This document shows, piece after piece, positions 23,727 through 36,000 of a stretch of 64,000 nucleotides of DNA. The stretch covers positions 483,383,900 to 483,447,899 of the forward strand of contig NC_081406.1 in the NCBI RefSeq assembly GCF_030272615.1. The letters are read 5' to 3'. The notes below the pieces were generated by a model. The model searched no databases and was not told where the DNA came from. It saw only the letters and a program-made list of their open reading frames with translations. The position numbers and the translations under genes are program-made. The stretch comes from Cryptomeria japonica (taxonomy: Eukaryota; Streptophyta; Pinopsida; Cupressales; Cupressaceae). Every line of letters begins with the position of its first letter. The first letter of the stretch is position 1.

Positions 23727-24754
23727 TTTTTGTGTAATAGGTGAGTGAAGGGATGATATCTATCTGCTAGTTAAGAAATGAATCTTCTAATTGATTGCAA
23801 TCTCCCTTGTAGAGAATACAATTGACTTATATTCTTAGGTGACTCCATCTCCATGATAGCTTTTACTTTCTCAGGGTCTACTTAGACTCCACGAGCTGAT
23901 ATAATGTACCCGAGAAGTTTTCTAAAGGTAACTCCAACTATACATTTCTTTAGGTTCAATATTAACTGATATTGTCCAATCCTATCAAATCTCTTGCCCA
24001 AGATATTCAAGTTTTCTTTCCTTGTATGATATTTTGCAAGCATGTCTTCTACATAGTCTTCTATAAATGTATGCATCATATCATGGAATATTGTTGTCAT
24101 GACTCTCTGATGAGTTTCTTCTACATTTTTAAGTACAAATGGCATGCCATTCTAGCAGTAAGCATCCCATGCACAAGTGAATGTTATCTTTTCTTGATCT
24201 TAGGGACAATTCTTAGTTGATTATACCCAAATAATCCATCCATTAAGGAACACATCTCATGTCCTGCTGATAAGTCTACAATTATATCAATGTTGGGCAG
24301 TGGGAAATCATCTTTGGGACATGCTTTGTTCAAATCCATGAAGTCGGTGTAGACTCTTATTCTTTTATCTATCTTGGACATTGGTACAATGCTTGAGACC
24401 CACTCTAGATAAGCGACAGGTCTTATAAAACCCACATCTAATAGTTTCTTTAGCTCTATTTTGACAGGTAGAGTGATATGTGGATTCATCTTCCTTATCT
24501 TTTGCTTAATTTGTTTTTCTTTTGGATCCACATTAAGATGGTGCATGATAACATAAGGATCAAGTCCTAGCATGTCTGCATAGGACCAAGAAAAAATTAT
24601 CTACCTTTGTTTGAAGAATTCTATGTAGTCTTCCTTTTATTCATCTAATAATGATGCAACAGGATGAAGGACCTTGGGATCCTTTGGTGTATCAATGTTT
24701 ATTGATTTTGTTGGCTCTATCAATATAGAAGATCTCTCCTGAAAATATGCAGGG
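23727..24754 (-). pseudogene. gypsy2 reverse transcriptase
   Basis: On minus: KKLLDVGFIRPV, EWVSSIVPMSK, a DLNKACPKDDFPLPNID block and GYNQLRI in 24573-24184. Then, after a stop-rich gap, PFVLKNVEETHQRVM, the catalytic box and LNLKKCIVGV...LGYIISARGV in 24145-23882. The active-site YVDD reads YVED (24044-24055), so the first catalytic Asp is Glu. It is interrupted at 24754 by E2; the upstream protease-linker resumes at 48940. Confidence 0.88.
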
Positions 24755-25537
24755 TGTTGGCATTCTACACTCATATGAGAATGGTTGATGTTGTCATTTA
24801 TGGAAACCAACCGATATTAGGTCTCTACACACACACCGAAAACAAGGTCAACACCGATACCATCTACCGAAACCAACAGGCATATTCACTAGCATCCAGA
24901 TTACACCGGTAAATAAGTATATCAACACTTAGGCTAACTTGAGACAAGTTTTGTTTATATGAATTGTATATCTTTTGTAATCTGACTTGGTATATTGTAA
25001 AGACTCATATATGTATGAGATCTCATAGGTCATTTTGTATTAGGAGATTTTTTGTATGTATGAGGTGATTAGTGAATAACAGAAGGTTTTGGTTAAGGTA
25101 TCTAACTAATCTTAATCCAATACTGAACCAGGCATTACAGATGCTATTTTGAGAAGTACATTGTATTGGATTTAATTATCCCTATTGTAGTCAGTGAGAC
25201 TCTTCTTTTGAGCAGTGAGCTCTAGGTTGTTAGCTTTCCTGCATGTGCAGGCCCCTATTGTAAGTAATATTATTCATATTGGCTAGTGTGTAAATATTGT
25301 GGGTCACAAATCCCACTGAGTTTTTTCCCACATCGGGTTTCCTCATTAAAATATCTTGTGTTATGGTGTGCATTTATGCTATCTCTGTTATTTCTGTTTA
25401 CTGCATTATTTCTTGCTTACCGGTACATTGATTTGGGTTTCAAAGTTATAAATAAGTTCAACTATTCCACTCATTGGTTAGACACGGATTCACCCCCCCC
25501 CCTATCAGTGTCTTTGGGACTATCATTACATCTAACA
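24755..25537 (+). repeat. E2 5' LTR
   Basis: 783 bp, starting TGTTGGCATTCTACACTC and ending ATCTAACA. It contains short perfect palindromes (CTCATATGAG near the start, ATGAGATCTCAT at about 25015) and the conserved C-run/CTATCAGTGTC signature near the end. The 3' LTR matches throughout with scattered differences and one larger gap around 24910-24960. Confidence 0.95.
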
Positions 25538-25539
25538 AT

Positions 25540-25552
25540 TGGTATCAAAGCC
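25540..25552 (+). other. E2 primer-binding site
   Basis: TGGTATCAAAGCC, two bases after the LTR end. It is one mismatch from TGGTATCAGAGCC, the complement of initiator Met tRNA. The same type of site occurs in E1 and G. Confidence 0.92.
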
Positions 25553-26933
25553 TAGTCCTCTATTTGCAAAAGCTTAATAGCTTGAGGAAGATTCTGAAAC
25601 CGGTACAGATGGAGAGTTTGAGAAAAAAGTTGGAAGGAGCTCTTGAATATTTTGATGCCAAAAAATTGAATAATGTCAAACTTGAAGATGATCTGAGGAC
25701 TGCTAAGGAATTCATTAAAAGACTTTATGAGAACTTGGTTATAGCACAAAACAAGAGGAAGGAACTTCATGAGCAAATGTAGAAACATGATGATGAAAAA
25801 GAAACTCTTAGTGATATTGAAGACAAGTTGAGACAAGAGAACACTAACATGAGGAATGAAATGCAAGATTTAACCATGAGGCTATGTAAGGATCTTGAAG
25901 ATAGAAATAAGAATGAAGAAGACTTGAATAGGAGACTTAATGATGTAGAAAATGAAAATTTGAGACTTTGCCATGAGAATGATATACTAAAGACAGATCT
26001 AATTCACATGCAACATGATAAAGATGAGCTTATCAGACAAATTGGAATTTTGGAAAATGAGTTGATCACTGCAAATGAATGCAAAGACAAATTCAAGAAA
26101 AGTTTAGAAAGACTTGATGACATGCTTGTCGTGCCCAAATTTTTGGGCAAAAAATGGAACAACAAATTTTTTTTTGACAACATGAACTCGCAACATATCC
26201 TACATTATAATAACTTTATTAGAGTTTTGTCTTATCTAGGATGTAAATAAAATTTTTTACTAAGGTTGGGTTAATTAACCAACTCGAACGAGCGACTTTA
26301 TTTGGTGGAGATTAATTAGTGTCACGGATTAGTTAGCTAGCTCAATTACCTTAATTAAGTTGTCACTAATTAAAAATGAGGGTTAATTGGTTATCTAAAT
26401 GTATTAAATCATTCCCGACCATAAAATGATAATGTTATTAATTAATTGATGCACACGCAAATTTATTATTTAAATCCAACCGATAAGGGTTCGAATTCCT
26501 ATAATGCCATTTGCCCACTAAAACCGATATTAAGCTAAAGCCAGTTCTAATTTCCCTAAACCCTTAATTTTGACGATTTAATTAATCCGGCCAATGCCGG
26601 TCTCAAAGGCTTATGGTTCATAAAATTAATTTACAATCTCCCCTATTAAATTTTCCCATTTACAATATAACCTAACACCCACAATTAAATCGAGGAAAAT
26701 CTATCGACTAATTAAATATATCAATTTGATTAAGTGTATAGTGTATCCAACTACATTATCTCTTCATTTTAAACCCCTATGAAATAACTATATTAAAATT
26801 TTAATTCTCTAAGGAATATAAGAATCTAATAATTCAATTATTTAAATAACCCTAATTATTAGTTAAAATATTAAGACTCAATTTCAAATTCCAAAATTCT
26901 TTTAAATAAGGAAATCCCTTATTCATAAAATGC

Positions 26934-27036
26934 TAACCCTAACCCAAAATTGGGATTAGGGTTGCATTTCTATTTATTACCCACTTTGTTTTATTTCTTA
27001 ATAATTTATACCCTAACCCGAAATGGGTTAGGGTTT
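26934..27036. repeat. Two telomere-motif hairpins
   Basis: The first is aaccctaaccc, loop, gggattagggtt (26934-26963). The second is taccctaaccc, a gaaat loop, gggttagggtt (about 27009-27036). Each can fold into a stem of about ten base pairs. They are not tandem telomere arrays. Confidence 0.7.
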
Positions 27037-27065
27037 ATTATACCATTTTTTTTTGGTTTAGATTG

Positions 27066-27082
27066 TGTGTGTGTGTGTGTGT
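27066..27082. repeat. (GT)n microsatellite
   Basis: A short GT dinucleotide run just upstream of the GC-rich palindrome cluster. Confidence 0.8.
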
Positions 27083-27180
27083 TTGTAGGTACGGGGATGG
27101 ATTAGGGCACGACGGCCATGGATGACGGAGAGGTTTCGAAGAGGGAAGGAGTGGAGGTAGTGGCGCGGGATCCCCCTAAC

Positions 27181-27428
27181 GCCACTATGCGTACACACAG
27201 TGGCGGGCAGCGCCGCCCACTATGTGCACACACAGTGGCGGACGACATTACCGCCGCCCATTGTGTGCACACACAGTGGCGGATGACATTACTACCGCCC
27301 ACTGTGTATACACATAGTGGCGAGGTGCCGCTCACTGTGTGTAGCACAGTGGCGGCCGCGGCCATTCCACTATGTCTACACACAGTGCGGTGCCTCCTGC
27401 GCCGCCCACTATGTGTAAACACAGTGGC
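27181..27428. repeat. Seven-copy cluster of CCACTGTGTG/CACACAGTGG palindromes
   Basis: Seven near-palindromic units of about 25 bp, starting near 27181, 27215, 27256, 27296, 27329, 27367 and 27404. Each has a core like CCACTATGTG, a short centre and CACACAGTGGCGG, and they are separated by short CpG-rich spacers. This makes a GC island in otherwise AT-rich DNA and explains why both strands look open here. Confidence 0.85.
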
Positions 27429-27507
27429 TCGGTTGGTACCCCCGATTTCCTCTTTTTTTTTTCTTAGTTTTTTTTTTATATGATATTTCTTTTTTTAAAT
27501 ATAAAAG

Positions 27508-27509
<2 letters not shown>

Positions 27510-27550
<41 letters not shown>

Positions 27551-27695
27551 TTATATGTATATGTAAATATATATTTATATATATATAGATATATATTTAT
27601 ATGTATATATTTATATATATATATACACTGCCATGACCAAAATATATACATATATCTTTTTTTTAAAGGTATCCATTGAGTATGTTTTCAGATGC

Positions 27696-27735
<40 letters not shown>
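27510..27735. repeat. TA-rich microsatellite blocks
   Basis: Alternating TA and TATATT runs at about 27510-27625 and again at 27701-27733, directly beside the palindrome cluster. Confidence 0.9.
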
Positions 27736-28831
27736 ACCAAATAGGGTTAGGATTAGGAAGCTTATTTCGAATAATTTTATCACATAAGCATGCAAACCTT
27801 AGTCTTTTAACAACAATACGTATAAGTCTTACTTTTCTTTTTTATATTTAAAAACTTTGCAGGAAGGGTTAAAATAATGACAGCTTATGCTTTGACTAAA
27901 TATTTCATTTCCTAGGTGTGTATTATTTTAATGTGCAGCAATTTAGAAGATATCTCTTTTTTTTAAACAGTTATGCAACATGTTTTCTACAACAATCTGC
28001 TTTGTTTAAATACTAGTTTTCAGCTATGCCTAAACAGAGATAAAAGTAACAAAATAACAGTATTCAAATACTATAGAAATTTACTTATTCACACATTTCA
28101 TTTCTCCCATCTTCTCTTTTTTTTTAATACATATTTCTTTACTTAAAATTGCAGAAATAAATAGAATACATAACTCATTATGAAATAGAATTAAATTTAT
28201 TTACAACAACATTGTAGATTTCAGAAATTTATAAAATGCACTCTTCTCATAATAATTTCAAATACAAAATCATCTATTACAATGGGAGGGAATAACCCAA
28301 CTGATTCCCTCATTCCAATAATGAGGACTCAAGTACAATAATACATTTCTTTATACAGAGAATGAAAGAAAACAACACAAGGCTCTTTATAATATTTTTC
28401 TGCAACAAAACATGGTATTATTCCTTTTTGCTTTTCTGCATCTGAATAAAAATCTGTATCTAAATAAAAATCTGCAACCAAACAAATCTGCAACTCCTAG
28501 TCTCCTTTCCAAGCAACCTGCATACAGAATTTTAGGGCTGTGACCATGGGGTGCTCACCTCCCATCCTAGGCTTACCAGAAGCCACCCCCGAGCTTGGAG
28601 AATCAAGACCTAGACGGGGTTACAACCAAGCAACACAACAAGCAAAGGGGGAAAATCAACACAACAGACACATCCCTTCCCAAGCTGAAACTCCATCACA
28701 AAATGTGATGTCTTACTAGGGTGGAAGTGGACCAAGTACCCTAGGGGAGAATTCTGCTAGATAGAACTTACACATAACTCATGGCATCCATGAAAGCATA
28801 ACCAACAATCATCCTTAATCCCTACACCCTT

Positions 28832-28972
28832 ATGACGCCCAAAAAGGCAAACATGCCATATTTGCTCCCCCTTATGACCCCCAAAAAGGCAAACATGCCA
28901 TATTTGCTCCCCCTTATGACCCCAAAAAAGGCAAACATGCCATATTTGCTCCCCCTTATGACCCCCAAGAGT
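28832..28972. repeat. 42-bp minisatellite, just over three copies
   Basis: Units start with atgac at 28832, 28874 and 28916, with a partial fourth at 28958. Because 42 is a multiple of three, the array reads as a repeated 14-residue peptide on both strands. This is a repeat effect, not evidence of a gene. Confidence 0.9.
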
Positions 28973-29139
28973 AATAACACAAAGGAAAGCAGCAAGGGTC
29001 TCATGGACAGACCCTTGAGACCACTCTCATAATGAGAGCCTCTCACCCTAAGGGCTGTCAAGCTCCTTCCACCCCCAAGACCAATCTTTCCTCCCAAGGA
29101 AAGGATGGTCTTGAACACTCCCCAAACACAACAATACAT

Positions 29140-30625
29140 AAAACAGAAATAAGCAAGAAATCACATAGATTTTTACAAGTACAACACAAATAAAGAAATA
29201 CAACAATTTCCATTCAAGCATTCTAGAACATTTTTACATTTACAAGAGAGGGAAAAGTAACACCAACCTTGACCTACCAAAGAAAATCTAGGGGAAAGCT
29301 TGATGAAGAGCTGCCCAATCCTCAATCTTTTTCTGCAATTCCTTAGCCCCAGTTTACTATCCCTAAAAACTGGTTTTCCTCCAAAATTTTTCCAAAAATC
29401 TCCAAGGATGGAGAGTAAGTGATTAGCTCACTAAGCTTCCATTCCTAGCCTAAGAAGGCCTCTCTCACTCCTTCCAACCTCTTGGATAGAGTGAGGGATC
29501 CCCCATTGGATTGGTCTTCCCTAGGTCTTACACACTCCCTAACCTAGGTACCTAGAGAAGGGAAATGGAACGAGGAAGAGGGATTACTCCCATCAAGAAG
29601 GTTATCCTACCAAGGATGGCACTCCTATAGATGGAATTCGTCCATCTTGGGAAAACCACTTTTTTGGGTGGTTAAACAAGTCCTAAGGGAAGGACACATG
29701 GCCAATTTTGACCTTCACCCATAGGTACCCCATGAGGCCTAATAGAAATGCTCTAAAATTGACTCTAGGAGTTTATTTGACCCTCAGAAAGTCCACCTAA
29801 AGTTAACCTACGGGTCAACTCTGAGTTGACCCTCCTTGTGGCTCACTAACCTAGATTTCTTGGTTCCTTCAAGGATAATTAGGAGATATAACAATTAACA
29901 AAATAAAACTCTCCAAAAAGGTGACATGACAAATGGCCAACACAACATACTACATAGGTGTCAAGTGACACTACAAAATAATTCCACATCATAATACACA
30001 CGTGGCAATTGTCCCTTAAACGATTTAAACAATTCAATAAATACAATTTACACTCATGCAACATTTTACATTTACGAATAAAATACAATACATATGGGGT
30101 GTTGCCTCTCCAAATAGACAACCCCTGGTTTTACGAACGCACATAGGCCTAGGCTTGATTCTCCATAATATTTCCATGGTCACATGGATAATTTCCTGCA
30201 CATCTCAATTTAAACATTAGTACTTCCCAATAGCCTCATATAATATAAAACACATAATTAGAATACAATACATTCATTCTGCAAAGACTTGTCATTATAA
30301 AATACGATTTGTCACAAATCAAAGCAATTCATCATAATCCTCAAAATTTGATCCATCTACAAGATATGCAAACATATTTCTAGCATTATAACAAATCCTA
30401 AAATTCAGATAATAACATACATCATCACAATGTTACCCTAATCTAGAATCGTATAATATTCTATAACCACAAGGCATAGAAATGAAGCATCAATATATAT
30501 CAATATTACCAAAATCGTAGGACCATATAAAGTTCTATATCCATAGTGTGTCAAAACTGGCATCCATAATAGTTCCAATATGAAAATAACTGAAGAGATA
30601 GGATGGGTCGGGGTAGGGCCTCACA
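29140..30625. other. Noncoding remainder of the 4.5 kb insertion
   Basis: AT-rich sequence with C-rich patches (28540-29860) and no supported gene on either strand. It ends in GGGTCGGGGTAGGGCCTCACA-like sequence at the right terminus. I see no RNA gene. Confidence 0.6.
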
Positions 30626-33049
30626 ATGCTGAAAAGACAAAAACCTTATGGAGATACAATTGGACTTGGATTTGAACATGGAGAAAGTTCCAGGACTGCA
30701 AATATTCAAGATCACAGTAAACCAGTAAGACAACATAATTCTTATAAATTTAATGGGAAATGTTTTAATTGCAACAAGTTTGGTCATAGAGAAAATCAGT
30801 GCAGAATTAGAAATAATCATAATACAAACTTACCCACTAGTCAATGTTCCAAATGCAACAAAGTTGGTGATAATTCAGAAAATTGTAGAATGAATGTGAA
30901 ATGCTATGTTTGTGGTAGATTTGGGCATTTATCTAATCAATGCAGAACACAAACTGGTCAAGGATATGGAAAGGCTATTCAGAGGAATAATGTAACTTGT
31001 TATGCATGTAACAAGATTGGGCATACTGAAAATTTTTGTAGGAGCAAGACTATACCGGTGAACAATAAAAGATCTAGTATGAAGGGAAAACAAAAGGTAA
31101 ACGAAATAAAGTAAGAGTTTTCAAAAAAATGGATTAAGAAGGGAGATCAGAAAGTTGATGAAACTAACACTGCATCGGTAGAATAGAGCAATCTTCCACC
31201 GGTAGGAGATTCTTCATCTAACTAAGGAATATTCCTTAGGGGGTATTGCAGCAAGTTGAAAATCATGCATTCTACCCTTGGTTGATGGTAAGAAGATACA
31301 TTTCTTTTTTATCGGCAGATGTGTTAAGATTTCACTTAATTGACAAGCATTAAACCCTAATTTTTACTCACCAAGCATTCAAACATTCAGAGAGTGTGAA
31401 ATTGAGCAAAGGCAATCTAAAGGCAAAGCAGCGAATTGATTTTTAGCCATTCAAGGATTTCAAGTTAAAAGGTATTTATCTTTCAAAATGGCATCTTCAC
31501 CTTTTGCAACTGAGTTTATTGCAAACCCTACTGTGGTAGAGAACATCAAGCACCCTAGACCTGTATTCAAGATTATCCCTAAAATTGCTAAACACGATGA
31601 TTCTATTGGAGCTTTTTTGAAAATTCCGAAGGGTTTCGCTTTTGTCGAAGACCCGGGAATCTATATCCACTGCAACATAGAAGAGCTAGGGACCGAGGAC
31701 TTGAAGAAAATGTTTAATGATGTTATTACTAATGAGAAAGGTCTGATTAAACCTAAACATAAGATTGTTGAAGACTTAGGTTTTGTTGAAATTCTAAGCA
31801 TTCCTGAATTTCCAAAGGAAGTAGTCCATCTTGTGTTGAGCAGAGTCGATGGAGAATTTATGTGGTTAGAGTCAGTTTGCAAAATAACCAAGGAAGAAAT
31901 TAAGACAGTTACTAGTTTACCCTCAACCGGTAGTAGGCCTGACAAAACCAAGAAAATACCTAACAAGGGTGTGATGAGCTTAACCGAAGCTACATCCGAC
32001 AGTAGATCCCTTATAGTCAATGATGTTAGAGATGAAAATGTGAGATATGTGAGTATGGTACTTGGCTATAGAGTAACACATGCAAATAGATTGAGTTCAG
32101 TTTCTATCCTTTGTATTCACAGTGCATATGACATGGTAATTAACAACACTAAAATTGATGTTTGTGAATGGCTTAAGGATGAATTGATTGATAACTTGAA
32201 GAAGATTAAAGGTGACAAGAAAGGAACTTTTCACTTTGGCAACCTGCTTGTCTGTTTGATGCTTTACTTAACCAAAGAGATACCCAACATTGGTCATAAG
32301 GATTTTGGATATGACATCTCGGTAGGAAAACAGATTTTGGAAGATTTCACCGGTATGGGCACTGACTATGACAAGATCATCACAAATTATTTAAAAAAAA
32401 TTTCAACCAAAATGAAGGCAACAGAGAGGTTACTGCAGAGTTTAGTTGACAAGTATGACAAACAAATTTTCTTTGTTATTAAATGTGATGAGACATGGAT
32501 AGAATTAGTTATCCCTAGAACTATTTGGGTTACTAAAATGGGTTATGAAGTTGATTTACCCATTCTTGAAACATATGCAAAAACACTACTTGATGCATCT
32601 ACAAAACCATCTAAATAAATTTTTGGTAATGTTGAGACTATTGAGAGTGTTGTTTCTATGTAGAAGTAGAGAAAAAGAAGAGATACATTTATCAGAGATG
32701 CATCCAAGATGGCTAAGGAGGTTAAAGAAAATGTAATGAATTTAAGTGGTATATCTACTAGTGAACTAGAAGGATTGAAACTAGAAGCACATGTTTCACC
32801 AGTTGTCACTTCTTCTGATACCAAAAGTAGAAAGGCAGCTGAATTCAAAAGAGTAGAGAGGAAGAAGAGAAAACCCTCACCGGTACCTTCTCCTTCTCCC
32901 AAGAGAACCAGAACACTAAGGAAGAAGCAACAGGAAGTTAGGGAACCTAAGAAGAAGCTTACACCAAAGAAGAAACAGACACTGGATACCCCTGCTCTGG
33001 AAGAACTATTGAATGAGATAACACAGGAAGGAAATATGATCAATGTAAA

Positions 33050-36000
33050 TGTTACCAAATTTTGCACATGCCAAATTTAGTGCCCTAATGAAGCCTTGCA
33101 TTCATTCATTTTGAAAAGGTCAAACCATGAACGAGAAATCATAAATGCACTGTTTTTGTCTAACTTATTTGCTTCATGTGCAGATACAAGAAATGTAAGA
33201 CAACATGTGGGCTAAAATGTGGCTCCCACAAGGGTTGAGCTCAGCATGCTATAGATCATAGAGATATTTATGCTCCATTGCAGATGAATGGTGTGGCTTA
33301 TCAAAATTTCAAACAAATACATTATTTCCAAGCATGAAACCGACATAACTGTTGCCAAATCCTCCCTACTACATGCTGAAATAGTGACAAAGAAAGGCTC
33401 AGAAGGTTTCAAGATAAAGCCTCAGGTGTAGAACACAGGAAATAGCTAGGAATGTGTAAAGCATTTATCCCACATTGGCAATACATAGGGAGTTTATTGC
33501 ATTTAAAGGCAAAGCCACATATATCTTTAGTGTCAAAGCTTTTGGGCTATTGACAAGGAGCAGCTCAGCGTTGGTGGGTCCCCTGCATGCGCACACATCT
33601 CAAGGCATCCAAATTTTGTGATAGGTTGACAAAGAGGAGGGTAAAGGTTGGGCAGATCGGACAGATAATGCAGAGATCCAATGGTTGTTTCTATGTTGTG
33701 ATGATTAGATGCTTGCAAGATATCATTGCGACTTGGCGACGGGTAAGGTGGCAGTCTAGTGGCTGGTGATGTGGCATGGATGGACAAAGAGATGGAAGGT
33801 CCAGTGGTGATGACGTAGAAGAACGGGTGGCATGTCACCAAAGGGTGACTTATCGAGCAGACCTTGGCCATGATAAATCTCTAAAAGGTTTCATCGAAGG
33901 CTCAGTTCTATCAACATAGGGTATATTGAAGAAATGAAAACTGGTCCCACAAGATAAAATAAAGGGATCTATGAAACTGTAGGTTCGATGAGACTTGTAA
34001 ACAGCTCACTGAGGGAGTAGTTTGGCCGAAAGAATGATATCCAACAAAACCAAAGGTGACATGGAACTCCACGTGGATCAGTGAGTGGGTCGTAGGCCGA
34101 TGCATGGCAAGCCTGACAGATGGGTGGTGCCCAGGCGGGTCTCATGAGTGAGCCAGAGGGGAGCAGATAAGCTAGGATTAACAGTCGGGAAAATCAAGGA
34201 AGATCGAACGATGATGTGAGAGATCTAACGGAGGTCGCTATACCGCAATAGAAAGAAGCTCACCAGTTATCCCCGCGACTTGGTACAAAGCACGTGCAGA
34301 AAAGGTGAGTAGCTCAAGTGGTAAAGATCGAGAAGTCTGAGGGCAGATCAATGGCCATTGCTATACCACAAGATGAAGATGCTCGCTAGTTATCTCCTAT
34401 GACATAGCGACTGGCAACATGGCAGTTGAGGTGGTCATCCAAGTGGGCTCAGAACGAATGAGGATACGCCATGTGGTAGAGAGTAGATGAAGAGTTAAGG
34501 TGGGTCCAGGTCTAGTAGTAGGTTGAGATGGTAGTCCAAATGGTAGTTAAGGTGGACCCGCAAGTGAACCGAAGGCTGACACATGGCAAGGATCTGCAAA
34601 CTCAAAAGTGGGCCTGTTTCAAAGAAAAAGCAAAGGTTTAAAGACCGAGCAAGTTCCTGAAGGTCTAGCAGCAGAGCACAGAAAGAGATCAAGGAAGATC
34701 AGATGACCAGGATAGCTGTTTATTTGTCTTGCCGATGACCCGATGGAATTACCTTTGGTGATTAGGGTATTATCGGAGATCGGGAGAACTGGTTGTTGCA
34801 TACGAGGAGTTTTTTACTGTGTGAAAGATTGATGGTTGATTTGCGCATGAAAGATTAAGTGTTATATACCATTGAAAAGGTCACGAAACAGGGAGATCAT
34901 TTCCACAATCAGTTTCAATAGAAGTTTCAACACAAAAGGAGATTCTAGAGTTTCATGTAGATTTTTAGGAAGTGGTTTTTTCTTTTTCAGTGGAGCTATT
35001 TTGGGCGAGACTGGCAGTTCTATACTCAGCAGTGAGGGTTTCTTTTCATACAACATCAGTTGGAGTCCTATTTTTGGGGCATTAGATATTATTTTTACAG
35101 TATTATGCATGAGTTTTTATGCCATTTTTGGGGCAAATTCGCCCAAGAGTTTCATGCAATTTTTTCTTTTTTTTAAGGGTTTTTTGGAGGAGATATTCAT
35201 CATGATATCTATATATTCTCTCTCTCTCCCCTTCTTTTTCCCTTTGGTTCTTTCCTTTTTGCATACACATTTTTACAAAAAAGCATTGTATCTCAGCACT
35301 TTAGTATTATAGTTTTATAGCAGATTTCCTTTGATATTTTAGAGTTTCATATATTTGCCTTGGTAATTGTGCATGTTCATTTCAGTGAAAACTTTAGTGG
35401 CTAATATTTGGTAATTGGCTATTTTTTGAAAATTGGGAATCAAATTTGGCTAATAATTTCAACTTTTAAGGTGACCGAAATTGCCACATTTTTACAAATT
35501 TTTATTTTAATGTTATTTAAATCGCCAGAGAATTTATTTTATTGATTTTTTTAACTTAAAGATTTGCCACAATATTTGATACATGATTGGATCAGATTCG
35601 CCAACATTTTATAATTTATTGTAGAAATCCAAATTAATTCACCAGTAATATATCATAATTATTAGTTACTTTAGGGTTATATCAACAATCTTTTGTTTCC
35701 ACCATTGATTAAAAATATAATCTAATGACCTTCATTGTATTCCATGAGGTAAAATGTATCTGCAAGTTGTAATGCTTGTGGGGTTTGAAATTGCTTTTGA
35801 ATTGTTCACTTCAATGAAAACCAATGGTCTAAAAGCAATTTTAGGCCCCATAAGTATTACAAATTGTTTGTAAATTTTATCTCATAAAATAGAAAGAGGG
35901 CTATTAGATTATTTTAAGTTAATGGTAGAAACCAAATAAAGTATAGTCTAACCCTTAAACTCATTAATGATTTCAACCTTCATGCCTTTACTTTTTTATA

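Larger units (their letters stand above)
26127..30625. mobile_element. 4.5 kb TG...CA insertion without genes (giant solo LTR or LARD-like)
   Basis: It begins TGTCGTGCCC, ends GCCTCACA, and is flanked by a perfect 5-bp duplication atgct (26122-26126 and 30626-30630); removing it rejoins E2 ORF1. I found no retroelement protein, no primer site and no internal copy of either terminus, so a solo LTR is the simplest reading. A non-coding LTR-element derivative is the alternative. It includes two telomere-motif hairpins, a GC-rich palindrome cluster, TA microsatellites and a 42-bp minisatellite. Open frames at 27102-27483 and 28822-29139 come from repeats and are not credible genes. Orientation is unknown. 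Confidence 0.85.
25609..31225 (+). pseudogene. E2 ORF1: coiled coil plus CCHC knuckles, split by a 4.5 kb insertion
   Basis: The first part (25609-26126) starts MESLRKKLEGALEYF and is a continuous Leu/Glu/Lys coiled coil with one TAG (25780). The second part (30626-31225) has TIGLGFEHGESS, then four knuckles: CFNCNKFGHRENQC, CSKCNKVGDNSENC (His changed to Asp), CYVCGRFGHLSNQC and CYACNKIGHTENFC. It ends with a Lys-rich tail and TAA (31223-31225). Between the parts lies 26127-30625. Unlike copia gag, no capsid domain is visible. It is homologous to E1 ORF1 in order and sequence. Likely nucleic-acid binding through the knuckles; assembly through the coiled coil is inference. Confidence 0.85.

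Noticed and set aside
26930-27040. Interstitial telomere repeat
   Set aside because: Only single inverted motifs are present, not a tandem TTTAGGG array.
27178-27430. CRISPR-like array of regular repeats
   Set aside because: Units are palindromes with 5-15 bp spacers inside a plant retroelement; there are no proper spacers and no cas genes.
27102-27483. Overlapping open frames of about 106 and 121 codons on opposite strands
   Set aside because: They come from the GC-rich palindrome cluster, where stop codons are rare on both strands. No domain or codon pattern supports a gene.
28822-29139. Open frame with a repeated peptide
   Set aside because: It is a product of the 42-bp minisatellite; the opposite strand is equally open.
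34872-35312. Open frame of 146 codons in the gypsy3 5' LTR, with a similar one at 45242-45673
   Set aside because: The two are the same LTR sequence, not independent evidence. The reverse strand is open as well and no recognisable protein results.
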